DNA of 64,000 nt from Fistulifera solaris (GCA_030295235.1 AP026157.1:62001-126000), one strand, 5' to 3'; positions 1 through 11,716 are shown, counted from the stretch's first letter. Numbers and translations are program-made. Notes: generated by a model not told the origin, from the sequence alone.

Positions 1-299
1 GGCGGAGCGACGTACACACGTTATTTGGTGACATATCCCTCGTGACTATAACCTGAGGCTCAATCCCACGAGCTACATTCCGCCGTAATATTTCTTCCTG
101 CATGAATTGTACCTAGACGAAAAGAACTAGCTAAAACTGGGTTCTTGAATTGCGGAGAGTTTGCTCTCCGGAAGAGCAGTAGTCCTTCCATGAAAACAGA
201 TCGTCCCATCAAAGTAGAAAAAGCAAGGCGCTAAAGGTATTTGTTTGTGTCTAAGAGTAATTTGGTTCCTAAAAATAAACCTCGACTTTCGTCTTTCAA
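1..299. other. left edge, no gene seen
   Basis: I see no gene, repeat or RNA here. The reading frame of the degenerate family A copy to the right stays open for a few codons into this stretch but loses similarity after its Lys/Arg-rich tail. Confidence 0.4.
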
Positions 300-809
300 A
301 AAGTCACTCGATGACACCTTTCGTCTGCGTTTCTGACTTCGGTTAATTGGTGACGTCGTGGGATCGTCCCCCACTTCGCAAAAGCCTTCCAGTTGAACTG
401 CCTACAAGAGTGCCGTGCGCTGAAAGTCGTACGAAGCGCTGTTTAATAAGGTAGATGATACCAAGCATGATCGCTACCATTGCGTTGCTACCACCAAACC
501 CTCAGAACCTTGATAGAAGCGGTTGAGCGCCTACAACTGATCAATAAATAGCCCATCCATGTAAATATCACCTCTCTCATTCATCACAGTGACTTTTCGG
601 TTTTTAGATAGCAACTTCCGAAGAAGGGTAAAGGAAGGACCACCGAACACGTAGTGTTCGTCGTCAACACTGATATTTAACGTACGAAGGAATTTGTGAT
701 CTTCAATGCCCTCAAAAAGCATCCAGCAGTGCATGGTCCATCGAAAATTGTCAGGGTCTGTTACCAAATCAAGGACCTGCAGATTTCTATCGGCGAGTGC
801 GGTGCTCAC
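300..809 (-). pseudogene. family A copy 1, 5'-truncated pseudogene
   Basis: Remnant of the C-terminal part of the family A protein. It begins at the segment matching 'LANRNLxVLDL' and has no trace of the first ~340 residues upstream. The conserved order is visible: an LRR-like strand, LLSKNR, then NRFYQGSEGLV. A TAG replaces the Tyr codon expected between 'IDQL' and 'ALNRFYQGS' (near 528-530). The reading then degrades, but 'SYDFQRTALL' and a Lys/Arg tail (SQKRRRKV, near 310-340) are still readable in the minus strand, with the usual 'LANHADVLCELV' segment missing between them. Multiple independent lesions make this a real pseudogene. Confidence 0.75.
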
Positions 810-899
810 AAGCTCATTTTACGTCGGATATTTGCCGTATCTCGCATGTATGTCGTATGTCGTTCTATCTTGTACTTTGCTCAATTCACGAAAATATCT

Positions 900-2441
900 T
901 TAACCCAATGAACGCGTTCGCTTTCGACCTTGTCTCGACGGTTTAAGAGCGTAAGCCCCCAAATCAACATCTGCATCGACAAGCGAATATTGAACGGATT
1001 CACACAGTAAATCGAGGTGATCGGATAACAGCAGAGCGGAGCGCTGCAGATCGTTTCGTGAGTTCTTCAGTAAAGCAGTCGCCACCAACGACAATCGCTC
1101 CGAGGGTGGCTCTGCAACAAGCCCCACCGAGCCCCGATAAAATCGATTAAGGGAATAATGTGCATTGATCATCAATCCATTGGTAAAAATTTGATCGTCG
1201 AAATTCATCACTACGACATTTCGGTTGTGACTTAGGAGCTGCCGAAGACGATCAAAGTTAGGACCGAACGCTAATTCTTTATCCTTCACGTCGAGTTTTA
1301 CTATGCGAAGACCCTTGTGATCTCGTAAGCCTGTCAAGAGTGTCGATATGTGCCAGTCCCAATCTAGACGCCCTTCATCCACACACAAATCCAAAACTTC
1401 TAAGCTTTCATTGGCAAGAACGACGCGGATAAGTTCTTCCACGATTCTTTTAGATAAGTCGACGGTTTCCCAAGTTTTGAAACTGATATGCAACTCTCTC
1501 AAATGCCTCAAATCAGCGAGACGTCGGAGAAACGCGATCACTGGCTCAGCTGCAAATAACTTCGTGTCATGCTGGGCGGGATCAATAATCATTATAAAAA
1601 GCTTTTCGGCTTTAATGTCAATGTCACCAGTTAGAGCAGTATCCAGTGAAGCTGCGCTAAGACAAAAGTCAAGGGAATTTGTTTTAGCAGCCAAAAACTG
1701 ACGAGTAATATCATCTGAGGCTTCCCTGAGAGGTATCTCTAAATGTTCGATGGCGTCAATTTGAAAGAGTCGTTGCAAATTGTTTTCATTGAGAGCATTT
1801 GTAAAGGGAAAATTGAGCGAGCCGAACGATGATTGCCGAGTTTCGAGCACACTCACAAAAGCAGTTCCCTGGTCTGAAAACGTACAATCCTGTAAAACGA
1901 TCGAAGTAGCACGAGGACGAGCGGCTATCACAGCCGACTGCTCGGCACTCAGCGCAATGTCTTGAAAATCGATCGTCGAGGACGATGAACACGCCTCGAA
2001 AAACTGCGAGAAACACTGCGGTCCAGCCGCCGAAAGATCCAACATGTTGCGACGCGAATAGGCAGTTAGAGAGCAGCATTTGTCCGTCGGTTGTACTAAG
2101 CCGAGGAAGAAGGCAGCTGATTCCGCTATTGCTTCGTCTGTTTTTCCAGCATTGTACAACTGAAGACCGATAGTATCAAACTGGAAGACCAGACCTCTCC
2201 CTATGCGACTCGGCCAGGCGTCTACACCGTGAGGTACAACATAAGTCAGCGTCTCATTTTCTCGCCAAATGGCTATTTGGTGATTATATTGGTTGAGTTC
2301 TTGTAGATTCTTAGGAGTACGAAGGAGCGTAAAAGTAAGTTCGTTTCCTGATTGACTCCAGCACGGTTCCTGCTCGCGCTTGCGAAGGAAATTCGGAATT
2401 ACGCCAAATAATAAGCTTGGGTCAGCGCTGCTATCAGTCAT
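900..2441 (-). CDS. family A copy 2, intact leucine-rich protein (513 aa)
   Basis: One of two copies open from start to stop and the reference for the family. I do not recognise a named domain family and assign no function. Visible blocks: SLLFGVIPNFLRKREQ (res 9-24); LLRTPKNLQELN...AIWREN (39-62), which in most paralogues is YKLLRxPxNLQEL...IWREN; an acidic/Ala helix AIAESAAFF (104-112); LSAEQSAV then DQGTAFVSVLETRQSSFGSL (164-209); LRR-like strands LRHLRELHISF and LANESLEVLDL (311-352); GLRDHKGLRIVKLDV (371-385); FGPNFDRLRQLLSHNRN (392-408); NRFYRGSVGLV (432-442); LQRSALLLSDHLDLL (465-479); basic tail. No signal peptide or membrane segment, so probably intracellular. ATG at 2439-2441 aligns with other copies. 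The LRR-like reading suggests a binding or adaptor role, but that is inference. Confidence 0.85.
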   Translation of the reverse strand: MTDSSADPSLLFGVIPNFLRKREQEPCWSQSGNELTFTLLRTPKNLQELNQYNHQIAIWRENETLTYVVPHGVDAWPSRIGRGLVFQFDTIGLQLYNAGKTDEAIAESAAFFLGLVQPTDKCCSLTAYSRRNMLDLSAAGPQCFSQFFEACSSSSTIDFQDIALSAEQSAVIAARPRATSIVLQDCTFSDQGTAFVSVLETRQSSFGSLNFPFTNALNENNLQRLFQIDAIEHLEIPLREASDDITRQFLAAKTNSLDFCLSAASLDTALTGDIDIKAEKLFIMIIDPAQHDTKLFAAEPVIAFLRRLADLRHLRELHISFKTWETVDLSKRIVEELIRVVLANESLEVLDLCVDEGRLDWDWHISTLLTGLRDHKGLRIVKLDVKDKELAFGPNFDRLRQLLSHNRNVVVMNFDDQIFTNGLMINAHYSLNRFYRGSVGLVAEPPSERLSLVATALLKNSRNDLQRSALLLSDHLDLLCESVQYSLVDADVDLGAYALKPSRQGRKRTRSLG

Positions 2442-2900
2442 TGTATCTTTGGGATGAGTTTATTAGAAGACAACCTTGCGAAAAGGATATTGCGATTATA
2501 ACTCGTCGCGTGGCGCTCGCATCGTCATCGTCGTCACATCATACGCGGCGCTCTTTGCGCATTCTCGTCCTTGTCTTTGCGAGCCTCTTGCATTTATTTG
2601 GAGTCGTCGTCGACGCAGGCTCCGGGACTGAAGTTCAATCTTGCCAGTTAATTTTTCGGCTATGTATACAAAAGCGTTTACACTCCCGAGTAGAGTGCAC
2701 CTAATCTGATCATATCTGTCAACAATGCAAACAACAACAACGTTGCGATCTTCAAAAGACCCTTCGGCATGTTTTTGCTCATTTTTCTTTGCTTTAATTT
2801 TCATTTTGATAAAAAAATCAATTGATGACTGATGACTAGTTACCTACTCTAATTCTATTTATTACACATAAAGTACTACTCAAGCCTATGGGACGCAACA
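2442..2900. other. intergenic between family A copies 2 and 3
   Basis: About 460 bp that must hold the promoter of copy 2 and the 3' end of copy 3. It contains a run of CGTCGTC-type trinucleotides near 2520-2540. I see no conserved ORF or RNA. Confidence 0.4.
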
Positions 2901-4524
2901 TCAGAATTCGTAGAGAACATTATCATACTTCATTCTTTTGTGGCTGCGATAAAGAGAAGCCTCCGATGTCGATTCCCCTGCCACATGATGCGAACTAGAA
3001 AAGGTATCAAGATTTTCTTGAAGGATCTCGCAAAGCATATCGGTGTGGGTCACTAGCAATGTTGCAGTACGCTGGTAGTGTTCCGACGCGGTTTCGGTCA
3101 TCGCGGTAGTAACAAGTGAAGTTCGCACGGAAGGAGGCTCTTTTCCCAATTCCGTTGATGTACGATAGAAGCGGTCCCGGTAGATTTTGCCAATCTTTCC
3201 GGTAAAGCATCGTCTTCCGGTTTGATCGTACACGCTGATATTCTGATTGCGGGTCAGCAGCTGCACCAGCGAGACATCCATACTGTCGGACCAGCAGCAT
3301 TTCGTTCGAAAGGACAGCAGCGATTCGTGTCGTTCCATGGCTCGGTATACGTTTACCAGCCATGGAGTCCATTCAAATGATGATCGGGCATTATCGAACA
3401 GACTGAAACGCTTCAATCGAGGGTTCGCATGTATTACTGCGACGAGTGCCAGAACAATACGGTGCAGCATGTCCCGGTAGTAATCCCATGAGGAGCGCTC
3501 GAGAGAAAGATCAAGTCGCTCCAAGTGACTGAACTGAGCCAGTCGATTGAGAAAAGTTATGACATAGCGATGCCAGTCGTCTCCCTTGAGATCATCCAGG
3601 TTGAGTGTAATCGTCAGTTCTCTCGGGACGATCTGCAATGACGCAAGAGAGACGACGCCAAAGTTTTGGCGCCAATCTCATAATGAAGCGCGTTGGTCAT
3701 GGCGAACGGAAGAAGGGCACATTCTTTCTCAGGAATCGGGCCGACACCCAATGTTTCAAATACATGGAGTCTCAAAATGCGTTCCAAGTATTCGGGACGG
3801 ATCGGCATCTCGTCATTGTCGCACGCAAAGCGGTCGTACGTAATGAACAGTGACCCAAAGGAAGATTGTCGTCTCTCTAACGCCTCAACAAAGGCTCTTC
3901 CACCATCTTGAAAAGCAAACATTATTCGGTCCTGGGCAAAGGAAACTTTCTTCGGTTCACGCTGCGTTACAAACTTCAAGTGAATCGAATACGGTCGTGT
4001 CGCTAACGCTTCGGCTTGTCCTGCACTCCAGATGCCCTTGTGTATTTCAAAAGCACGCTGCGGATTGGCATCCAAGATAGCTACCAGTTGTTCCGGTTGC
4101 AGGGCCGTACAGTCGAATAACTGTTCGGGGTTGTAACTGAAAAAGGTACCGACAGCGAGACGTGGATCGCGGTCTCTTGATTGAGACAGCGACCAGAAAA
4201 AGGTTGCTGTTTCGGCAACCGCAGCATCCGTTTTGCCGTAAATGGCGCATTGGAGCGTCTTTTGTATGTCACTACTCCGAATCTCAAAGCAAACATTGCG
4301 TTCCTCGTACAACAAATGAGCCGAAGGCCCTACACTGATGAGCGTCCCGTTCTCACGCCAAATTGTGATATTCTTACGGCGATAGAGTTCCCAGTCAATG
4401 TCGTGCAAGCATCGCGGTTCTTTGAGCATTCGGAAAAGAACAAACTGTCGTGCCTCAGAAACGACATGGGACGAAAGGACGCTTGTTCGGGCGACAGTTC
4501 ATCGAAGGGGATGATTTCGAGCAT
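2901..4524 (-). pseudogene. family A copy 3, two frameshifts
   Basis: Near full-length copy split over three frames. The first piece starts at the ATG at 4522-4524 (MLEIIPFDELSPEQ). It passes out of frame at an AAAA run near 4434-4437, where 'FRMLKEP', the equivalent of the family 'LLRxP' block, continues in the -1 frame. The second break is near 3641-3650: 'IGAKTLASSL' runs into unrelated sequence while the next frame carries 'LQIVPRELTITL' and the rest to a stop at 2901. Both breaks equal loss of one base. Downstream blocks (LLTRNQN, RFYRTS, YQRTATLLVTHTDMLCEIL) are conserved but more divergent than in the neighbours. Pseudogene, or a gene with two assembly indels. Confidence 0.65.
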
Positions 4525-4746
4525 GTTGTTTTCTCTTCCATCGCTCCATTTCGAGTCGTTAGCCGATCAAGTTGCGATTGTTTGAAATGTGAAAGATAAT
4601 AATGAAGGCAATTATACGACAGTGATCAAGAATTGAGAAATTCAATAAGCCATGCTTTGAGGCAGCAAAAATGTCATCGACGGCATTTTTTCTTTTTGTA
4701 CGGAGTATTTTTTACTTTTTACGGATCGAGACAATTCTTCCCATCC
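4525..4746. other. spacer between copy 3 and the 34-bp array
   Basis: Short AT-rich spacer with a TACGGAGTATT motif near 4699. No gene seen. Confidence 0.4.
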
Positions 4747-5780
4747 CCAGATTTTCTGGAAAATTGTTCAACTGTTGGTCCAAATTTTCTGGACAGAGAA
4801 GATTCCTCTTCCCAGATTTTCTGGAAATTTGAATATACTGTTGGTCCAGATTTTCTGGACCAGAGAAGATTCCCCCTTCCCAGATTTTCTGGATTATTGA
4901 AGATACTGTTGGTCCAGATTTTCTGGACCAGAGAAGATTCCCCCTTCCCAGATTTTCTGGATTATTGAAGATACTGTTGGTCCAGATTTTCTGGACCAGA
5001 GAAGATTCCCCCTTCCCAGATTTTCTGGATTATTGAAGATACTGTTGGTCCAGATTTTCTGGACCAGAGAAGAATGCCTTCTCACAGATTTTCTGGAAAA
5101 TTGAAAATACTGTTGGTCCAGATTTTCTGGACCAGAGAAGATTCCCCCTTCCCAGATTTTCTGGATTATTGAAGATACTGTTGGTCCAGATTTTCTGGAC
5201 CAGAGAAGATTCCCCCTTCCCAGATTTTCTGGATTATTGAAAATACTGCTGGTCCAGATTTTCTGGACCAGAGAAGAATGCCTTCTCACAGATTTTCTGG
5301 AAAATTGAAAATACTGCTGGTCCAGATTTTCTGGACAAGAGAAGAGTCCCCCTCTCACAGATTTTCTGGAAACTTGAATATACTGTTGGTCCAGATTTTC
5401 TGGACCAGAGAAGAATGCCTTCTCACAGATTTTCTGGAAATTTGAATATACTGTTGGTCCAGATTTTCTGGACCAGAGAAGAGTCCCCACTCGCAGATTT
5501 TCTGGATTATTGAAGATACTGTTGGTCCAGATTTTCTGGATCAGAAAAGATTCCCGTCACCCAGATTTTCTGGTAGATTGAAGATACTAATGGTCCAGAT
5601 TTTCTGGACCAGAGAAGAATGCCTTCTCACAGATTTTCTGGAAAAATGAAGATACTGTTGGTCCAGATTTTCTGGACCAGATAAGAATGCCTTCTCACAG
5701 ATTTTCTGGAAACGTGAAGATACTGTGGTCCAGATTTTCTGGACCGAAAAAATTCCCATTCTCCAGATTTTCTGGAGCAG
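4747..5780. repeat. 34-bp tandem repeat array with hairpin core (31 units)
   Basis: I count 31 copies of a core close to CCAGATTTTCTGG, spaced almost exactly 34 bp (for example 4846, 4880, 4914, 4948, 4982, 5016, 5050). Two spacer types alternate, 'ttattgaagatactgttggt' and 'ccagagaagattcccccttc', so the higher-order unit is 68 bp. Each core is an inverted repeat around TTT. In every other unit it extends to GGTCCAGATTTTCTGGACC, an 8-bp stem with a 3-nt loop. The first and last units are diverged and the middle is nearly uniform. Because 34 is not a multiple of 3, the minus strand has a long open frame (4894-5490) of repeated peptides; I take this as a by-product rather than a gene. Confidence 0.95.
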
Positions 5781-6017
5781 TGAAAATACTTGCGCTGCCG
5801 AATAATGAAGGATGACGTTCAAGTAGGGACTGGATCTTCGTCTTAATCGACATCCAGAACTAACTTCATTCGATGAAGAATCAGGCAGAAGTGAAGTGAA
5901 GAGTTTTGGATATTATTAACCATAAATAACACAGCCTATTTTAAACACAAAGGACACGTACAGTCTATTCATTTATAATAAAATATAAGCTTTTATTAAC
6001 GCCAAGTTACAGTTCTT

Positions 6018-7500
6018 TCATATCAGTTGCGAGTCATCCCAAGCCGTAACAGCAACAAGCTCACATAATGCATCAGCATGATGTGCTAGCACAAGAGATG
6101 ATCTCTGAAAGTCGCCCGCCGCTCTCTCTATCAAGGCGGCTACCACGAGCGATGATCGCACGGAAGCTTCCTCCGCTCCAAGACGCACAGATCCACAATA
6201 GAACCAGTTCAATTTGAAAAGAGCATCTATACGGGGTCCATCCGAATAGGCATATCCTTCATTATCCTCCATTCCAATGTATCGATTATGATTGAGTAAG
6301 CGAAGAAGATGGACGTAGTCGTGACCGAATGCCTCTTCTGGGTAGTCGACCTTGATCTTCAAAGTCTCTAGTTTTGGGTGGTCTTTGAGACCTTCAAACA
6401 GCGTCACGAAGTGCGAATCCCACGGCATTTCGTCGTCAGTGGTAAATAGGTCGAGATAAAAGAGGTCCTTGTTCGCCAAGACCGTCCGGATCAGTTCGTT
6501 CGCCACACAAGCCGGTATGTCATCATAGTTACGAAGAGGGAAGCTAATTTTCAGCTTTTCAAAATGCCCCAATTCTGCAATGCGTCGGAGAAGAGAAAGC
6601 ACCGGTTCTGTTGGAAATTCTTTTCGCTAGTGTAGATCGCGAGATAGAGATTGGTAGCCTGAATATTCAGTGATTCGAAAGTAGTATCCAAGGAAGATAT
6701 CTCCAAGCAGCAAGTAAGCGAATAGAATTTTGAAGACAACGTCATTAACGTAAGGTCGTCATTATTCAGCCAGGGCACTCGTAAAGCATCTATCACTTCG
6801 AGCTGCAAAAGGCGCTTCAGGTTATACTCATTGAGAGCCAAGGAGCCTGCAAATGCTAACGAGCTGAAGTTGTCGAATTTTCGATGGGCCAGCGTATCGA
6901 CGAATTTTTTACCACTATCTTCGAAAATACAGGACTTGAGCGTCAGAAAAAGGGATGCAGCTTGGTTGCGAGAACCTCCGACTGCTCTATGCTCAACGTC
7001 ATGTTTCGAAAGGTTACATCCCGTCCTGGATTCATTTCAAACAGTCGAGATAAACATTGCGACCCCGCTGTACGAAAATCGAACTTACGTTCTCCATTGA
7101 GGGTGCACACACAAATGGAGGATCCACCGTCGCTCGGTTTCTCTAAACTCATAAAATAGGCGGCCGTTTCTGCCCTGGCTTGTTCCGAATCGCCTACGAT
7201 GTAAAAGATAGGTCCATCGTCATAGAAAGCCACGCACAAATAATCGTTAACATCCGGGCGATTCGGGTTATGCGATGGCGAAACATACGTATGAGTATTA
7301 TTCTCTCTCCAAATCGCCCTTCCGTACGCAAAACTGTTCAGTTCCTGCAGACTCATCGGATCTCGCAGCAGAGTATACGAAGACAAAATTCCCGATTTTT
7401 TCCAGTGGGCGAGCTGGGTCATCCAGTTCGGATTGAGTTGAAGGAGAGCGCCGATGTTCTCATCCTCGTCATAGTAATAGTGCGTCCAACTCAAACAATC
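6018..7500 (-). pseudogene. family A copy 4, full-length type with two frameshifts
   Basis: Reads from 'YYDEDENIGALLQLNPNW' (about 7465) through the IWREN, ETAAYF and LSIEQSEVLAT blocks. It breaks at a five-base homopolymer at 6947-6951, continues in the -1 frame (LKSCIFEDSGKKFVDTL, then LNEYNLKRLLQ), and breaks again at a four-base run at 6621-6624. From there 'EFPTEPVLSLLRR' and the C-terminal half run to a stop at 6018. Both breaks equal loss of one base. No start codon is preserved: the N-terminus is fused out of frame to the truncated copy 4a upstream. It belongs to the subgroup whose N-terminus reads MSFD. Confidence 0.7.
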
Positions 7501-7936
7501 GAGATAAACAATGAGGCCCCGCGGCACGGAAATCGAAGTCACTTTCGTCACTCGAAACACCAACGGAAAAATAATCATCCGTAGGTTTCATTATATTGAT
7601 GAAATACGCCGCCGTTTCCGTTATTGCTGCTTCCGTGTTTCCCGCAATGTACAGAATAGGACCGTGGTTGTAAAATGCCACGCAAAAGAATTCAGGTACA
7701 ATTGAATAATCGCGGTTCTGGGACGGCGAAACATACGTGACAGTCCGATTTTCCCGCCATATCGCTTTTCCGAAAGGAAATTCGTTCAGTTCCTGTACAC
7801 TCAGCGGATCTCGAAGCAATCGATACGTCGGCTCAATTCCCAACCTTTCCCAGCGGGCCGTCTGCCAGTGTATATTCAATTCTTGAAGTAGTGCGCCGCT
7901 GTTTCCTTGCTCGTCCGAGTCGTCATCAAACGACAT
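7469..7936 (-). pseudogene. family A copy 4a, N-terminal fragment (about 155 aa)
   Basis: Starts normally (MSFDDDSDE, ATG at 7934-7936) and carries the first third of the protein: PTYRLLRDP, AIWREN, AITETAAYF and DFRAAGPHCLSRLFEL. It then stops abruptly at 7469, where the sequence switches into the N-terminal region of copy 4 in another frame. The missing two thirds and the direct junction of two N-terminal regions look like unequal recombination between tandem copies. It could still be transcribed and yield a short protein. Confidence 0.75.
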
Positions 7937-8445
7937 GATGCCTGTTTAACTGATTAAGATTCGATGCATAACAAGGCGAAAAACAAAGTCAATAGAGTCG
8001 ATATCATCAACAGAGCAAAACGAGAAAAAATGCGCGAGCATTTTCACTATCATACAAAATGTATTGGTAACATCCCGTGACACAATCGAATGCAGTCCCG
8101 CATAATATTGTTGCGACCATTCGTTGCTGATGCAATCTTGACATCTGGCATCATTTATTGGCTCTCTTTTCTATAGATCTCACAAGCTTCCACGATGCTA
8201 GCGTACTTTTCGATCATTTTGTGGCTTGTGGCCGCATGAGAACGTATTGTTTTGACGCAATGGTTCCGATGCATCGCACTAGTTGCTACTGAAATTGGGG
8301 TCACAACTATATATTATATGAACTAGGGAATATAAAAATCCTTTGAACGACTTCACAAAAACATCATACATTCATTTTAATTACATCGTACAATCTTCTT
8401 TTCCGTTTCAAAAGACAGTGCCCAGAACCATGAAATTATTACTGA
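7937..8445. other. intergenic, no gene seen
   Basis: About 500 bp between the start of copy 4a and the end of copy 5. AT-rich toward 8300-8400. I see no ORF similar to family A, no RNA gene and no repeat. Confidence 0.4.
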
Positions 8446-9956
8446 TCAACGAAGCAAATCATTTCTTCGTCTCTTTCGACTTGCGGTGGGCATTGTTTTA
8501 TCGCCGTCATCCATTTCGACAGCAAACGCAAGAAGTTCACACAACACATCCGCATGATGTGCTAGCGAAAGAGCGGATCGCTGAAAATTGTAAGCGGCAC
8601 TTCTCATTAAGACACTTGCCATCAACGGTGATCGTAGCGAAGGCGGCTCGGTCCCAAGACGCTCTACGCCACAATGAAATCAGTTCAATTTGTAAAGCGC
8701 ATCGATCCGTGGCCCGTCTGTATAGACATATCCATCGGAGTCCTTTACTTCAATGTATTTGTTGTATTGAATTAGCTGCTGGAGACGAAAATAGTTGGGA
8801 CCAAACGCTTCCTCTTCATTGTCAACGGTGATTTTTAACGTATGAAGCTCTTTGTGACCTCTGATTCCTTCAAACAGCTTCCCAACATGCAAATTCCACG
8901 TCAGATCGTCCTCAAGCGTACAAAGATCCAGAACCTTTAATTTTTTATTAGCAAGAGCAGCGCCGACAAGTTCTTCCACAACGCAGTCAGGTATTTCAAT
9001 ACCGTCTTTATGAAATAAAAACTGTAATTTCAATTCCACCAAATGGCCCAATTTTGCCAAACATTGAAACAGGGACAGTGCGGCTTCCGTTGGAAATGCG
9101 TCCAAGTTGCTGGAGATCGAGAGATACAGTTTTTACTGGTAACAATATTCAGAGATTCAAAATCCGAGTCCATGGATGAAATGGACAAGCAACAGTCCAA
9201 TGATTTCACTTTTGCAGAGAAGGAAAGACGAGTGACTTCGTCGCTAAGCAAGGGCAAGTCCAAATGATGAATGACATCAACTTGAAAGAGACGCTTCAGA
9301 TTGTCATCGCTGATATCCATGTAGAAGTTATCTCGAAACTTCAACGAGCCAAACATCGATCTTCGGGTTGAAAGTGCATCAACAAATGCAGTGCCTTGAT
9401 CCTCGAACCCACAATCTTTGAAAGTCAGCTTCAAAGGATATGATTGTGTCGCTAAAACCGCAGATTGCTCCGCACTCAGCGTCAACCCTACTAAAATAAC
9501 GACGCGAGGTGGACTGATCGCAAACAATCGAGACAAGCACTGCGGCCCAGCGGCGCAAAAATCCAATTGACCGACGCCAATATTGTCGATACAGATAAAA
9601 TCATTATCATGATAGCGAGCATCCTTTAGATCCACAAACAATGCGGCTGTTTCGGCAACGGCATCGTCGGATTTACCAACAATGTAAAACGTAGGATCGT
9701 CGTCATGAAACGTCAAACACAGGTATTTAGGAAAGCAATGCGGCATGTCATGATTTCGGCAAGTTGAAATGTATGTGAGAGTCCCATTGTCCCTCCAGAT
9801 GGCAAAAACACGTCCGTAGTGTGCAAACTCTTGTAGATCGCGAGGATCGCGAAGCAGCTTGTACGTCGGAGAAACACCCGTATCCCAGCATGCCAGCTGT
9901 TCGGGTGTGCGAGAACTATACGGAATAAGTTCTAGAAACGAGTCTTCGTTCTGCAT
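8446..9956 (-). pseudogene. family A copy 5, one frameshift and one in-frame stop
   Basis: The start is placed at the ATG at 9954-9956 (MQNEDSFLELIPYSSRTPEQ), which aligns with the family N-terminus; an upstream codon extends the frame without similarity. The N-terminal 280 residues are intact, including PTYKLLRDP, VAETAALF, LSAEQSAVLAT and DQGTAFVDAL. The frame is lost at a five-base homopolymer at 9130-9134 (one base missing) and resumes as 'LYLSISSNLDAFPTEAALSLF'. At 8680-8682 a TGA stands where relatives have Trp in 'KLNWFYCGS'. The same frame then continues with TEPPSLRS, FQRSALSLAHHADVLCEL and a basic tail to a stop at 8446. The Trp-to-stop change supports true inactivation. Confidence 0.75.
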
Positions 9957-10218
9957 GGCGCCTAGTAGACTAAAACGAAAGAGAATATCACTTTGGCGCA
10001 CATCGAAATGAAGTTAAAAATAAATGATGCGACAAAAAATAATGTCCCTGCGCTCGATCTTTATAAACTAAGGTTAACGCTACCTACGCGAGCAAACTAA
10101 AGCTTATATCGACGATAGTAACTTAACTTTGAAGTGTTTATGGCATCTTTATCATTACTAAAAGACTCAGCACCTTCAGAGTTGTCTGTCATTTATCTTC
10201 ATGGTGTCGTGGCTACAG

Positions 10219-11716
10219 CTATCTTCTACGTTTTCGGTCTTGATTCGACGGTAATAGGGAACCGTCATCATCAGGCCCCGAGTCGACAATAGCAAAATGA
10301 ACAAGCTCGCACAACATGTCTGCATGATTCGCTAATAAAATATGCGACAAATGAAAGTCATTCGAAGCTGCTTCCATTAACGTGGTCGCCACTAAGGATG
10401 GGCGTATTGAGGGTGGCTCCATCTCTAGATCAATCGAGTCGCAGAAAAAACAGTTGAGACGATAGAGCCGTTCGATTCGGGGTGTATCGATATAAATTCT
10501 TTCTTTGTCATCCATTACTCCAATGTATCGGTTGTGAATCAATAATCGTTCCAGATGGATACAGTTGGGACCGAATGCCTCGGGTTTTTCTACAGCAAGT
10601 TTTAATCTATACAGTGCAGGGTGATCTTTGAGCCCTTCGAAGAGTCTCGAAAAGTGCGAGTCCCACTTCACATCGTCATCTTCATCCGTATAAAGATCTA
10701 GAACTTGTAAGCTCTTGTTCGCGAAAACAGTTCGAATCAGTTCTTCCGCAATGCAGTCCGGTATTTCATCAAAACTTTCAATAGGGAATCTGACTTTCAA
10801 GTACACAAAATGACCCAACTGAGCAAGGCGTTGCAAGAAAGCAAGGGTGGGTTCAATGGGAAAACCCCCGTACCAGGAGCCGATGTTCACAGAAAGTCGT
10901 TTCGTCCAGACTTCTAACGATTCATAGTTAGAGCCCTCGGGCGACACGTCCAAATGGCAATCGAGAGAGTTCACCTTTGCAGAAAAAGCCTGCAATTGAA
11001 GGACATTATTGTCTAGAGAGGGCAAACTCAGATAGTTAAGCACGTTGAGTTGAAAGAGCCGCTGTAGGTTGTTGTCATCTAGGGAAGCTGGATACTCTAA
11101 TCTTAAAGAGCCGTACGACAATTTGCGCTTTGCAAGTGCATTCACAAACGCGGTGCCCCCATCCTCAAACTTGCAACCCCTGAACATCAAGTCCATAGGA
11201 TCCGGCATCGTGGCTAACACCTACGACTGCTCCACGCTGAGAGTCATGTACTCCAATGAGACTGTCCGTGAAGGGTCTATCTCAAATAAACGCGACAAAC
11301 ATTGAGGCCCAGCGGCTCGGAAATCAAAGTCATCGTCATCACTGCGCAGACACACGGAAGATTTGCCATCGATGGATTGCTCCAAGCTCATAAAATAGGC
11401 CGCCGTCTCTGCCGCAGCGTTCTCGGTAGTACCAACAATGTGCAGCGTCGGGCCATTGTCGTAGTAAGCAACGCGAAAGCAGCGATACTCGCGCGGTTGG
11501 TTGCGATTCTTATGTGCTGCAACATACGTCAGAGTCCCGTTCTCCCGTCAAATGGTGTATCCCGCCACCCGTTTTAATTCTTGCAAATGGAGGGGATCGC
11601 GAAGCAGACCGCACGTCGGCGAAGATCCGTCCGCGAGCCGATGAGTGTACCAGGTACGTTGGAATGATTCTGGGCAACGGATCGACGTCTTCATCGGAAC
11701 CGTAGTCGAAAGACAT
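10219..11716 (-). pseudogene. family A copy 6, two in-frame stops and an N-terminal frameshift
   Basis: Start at ATG 11714-11716 (MSFDYGSDEDVD). The frame shifts within the first 35 codons, before 'SSPTCGLLRDP'. The IWREN motif reads I-stop-REN because TGG has become TGA (11548-11550). A second stop, TAG at 11221-11223, lies in 'LSVEQS-stop-VLAT'. From there to the stop at 10219 the reading is continuous and well conserved (333 codons): EDGGTAFVNAL, GFPIEPTLAFLQRLAQLGHF, GLKDHPALYRLKLAV, LLIHNRYIGVMD and a basic tail. Two independent nonsense changes point to a real pseudogene. Confidence 0.8.

Noticed and set aside
4894-5490. 198-codon minus-strand ORF of repeated peptides (ENLDQQY...)
   Set aside because: It is the open frame of a 34-bp tandem repeat. 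Frame changes every unit because 34 is not divisible by 3, and it has no similarity to a protein family.
4747-5780. CRISPR-like array
   Set aside because: Repeats and 'spacers' are both conserved (two alternating types), the surroundings are eukaryotic, and no cas genes are present. It is a minisatellite.
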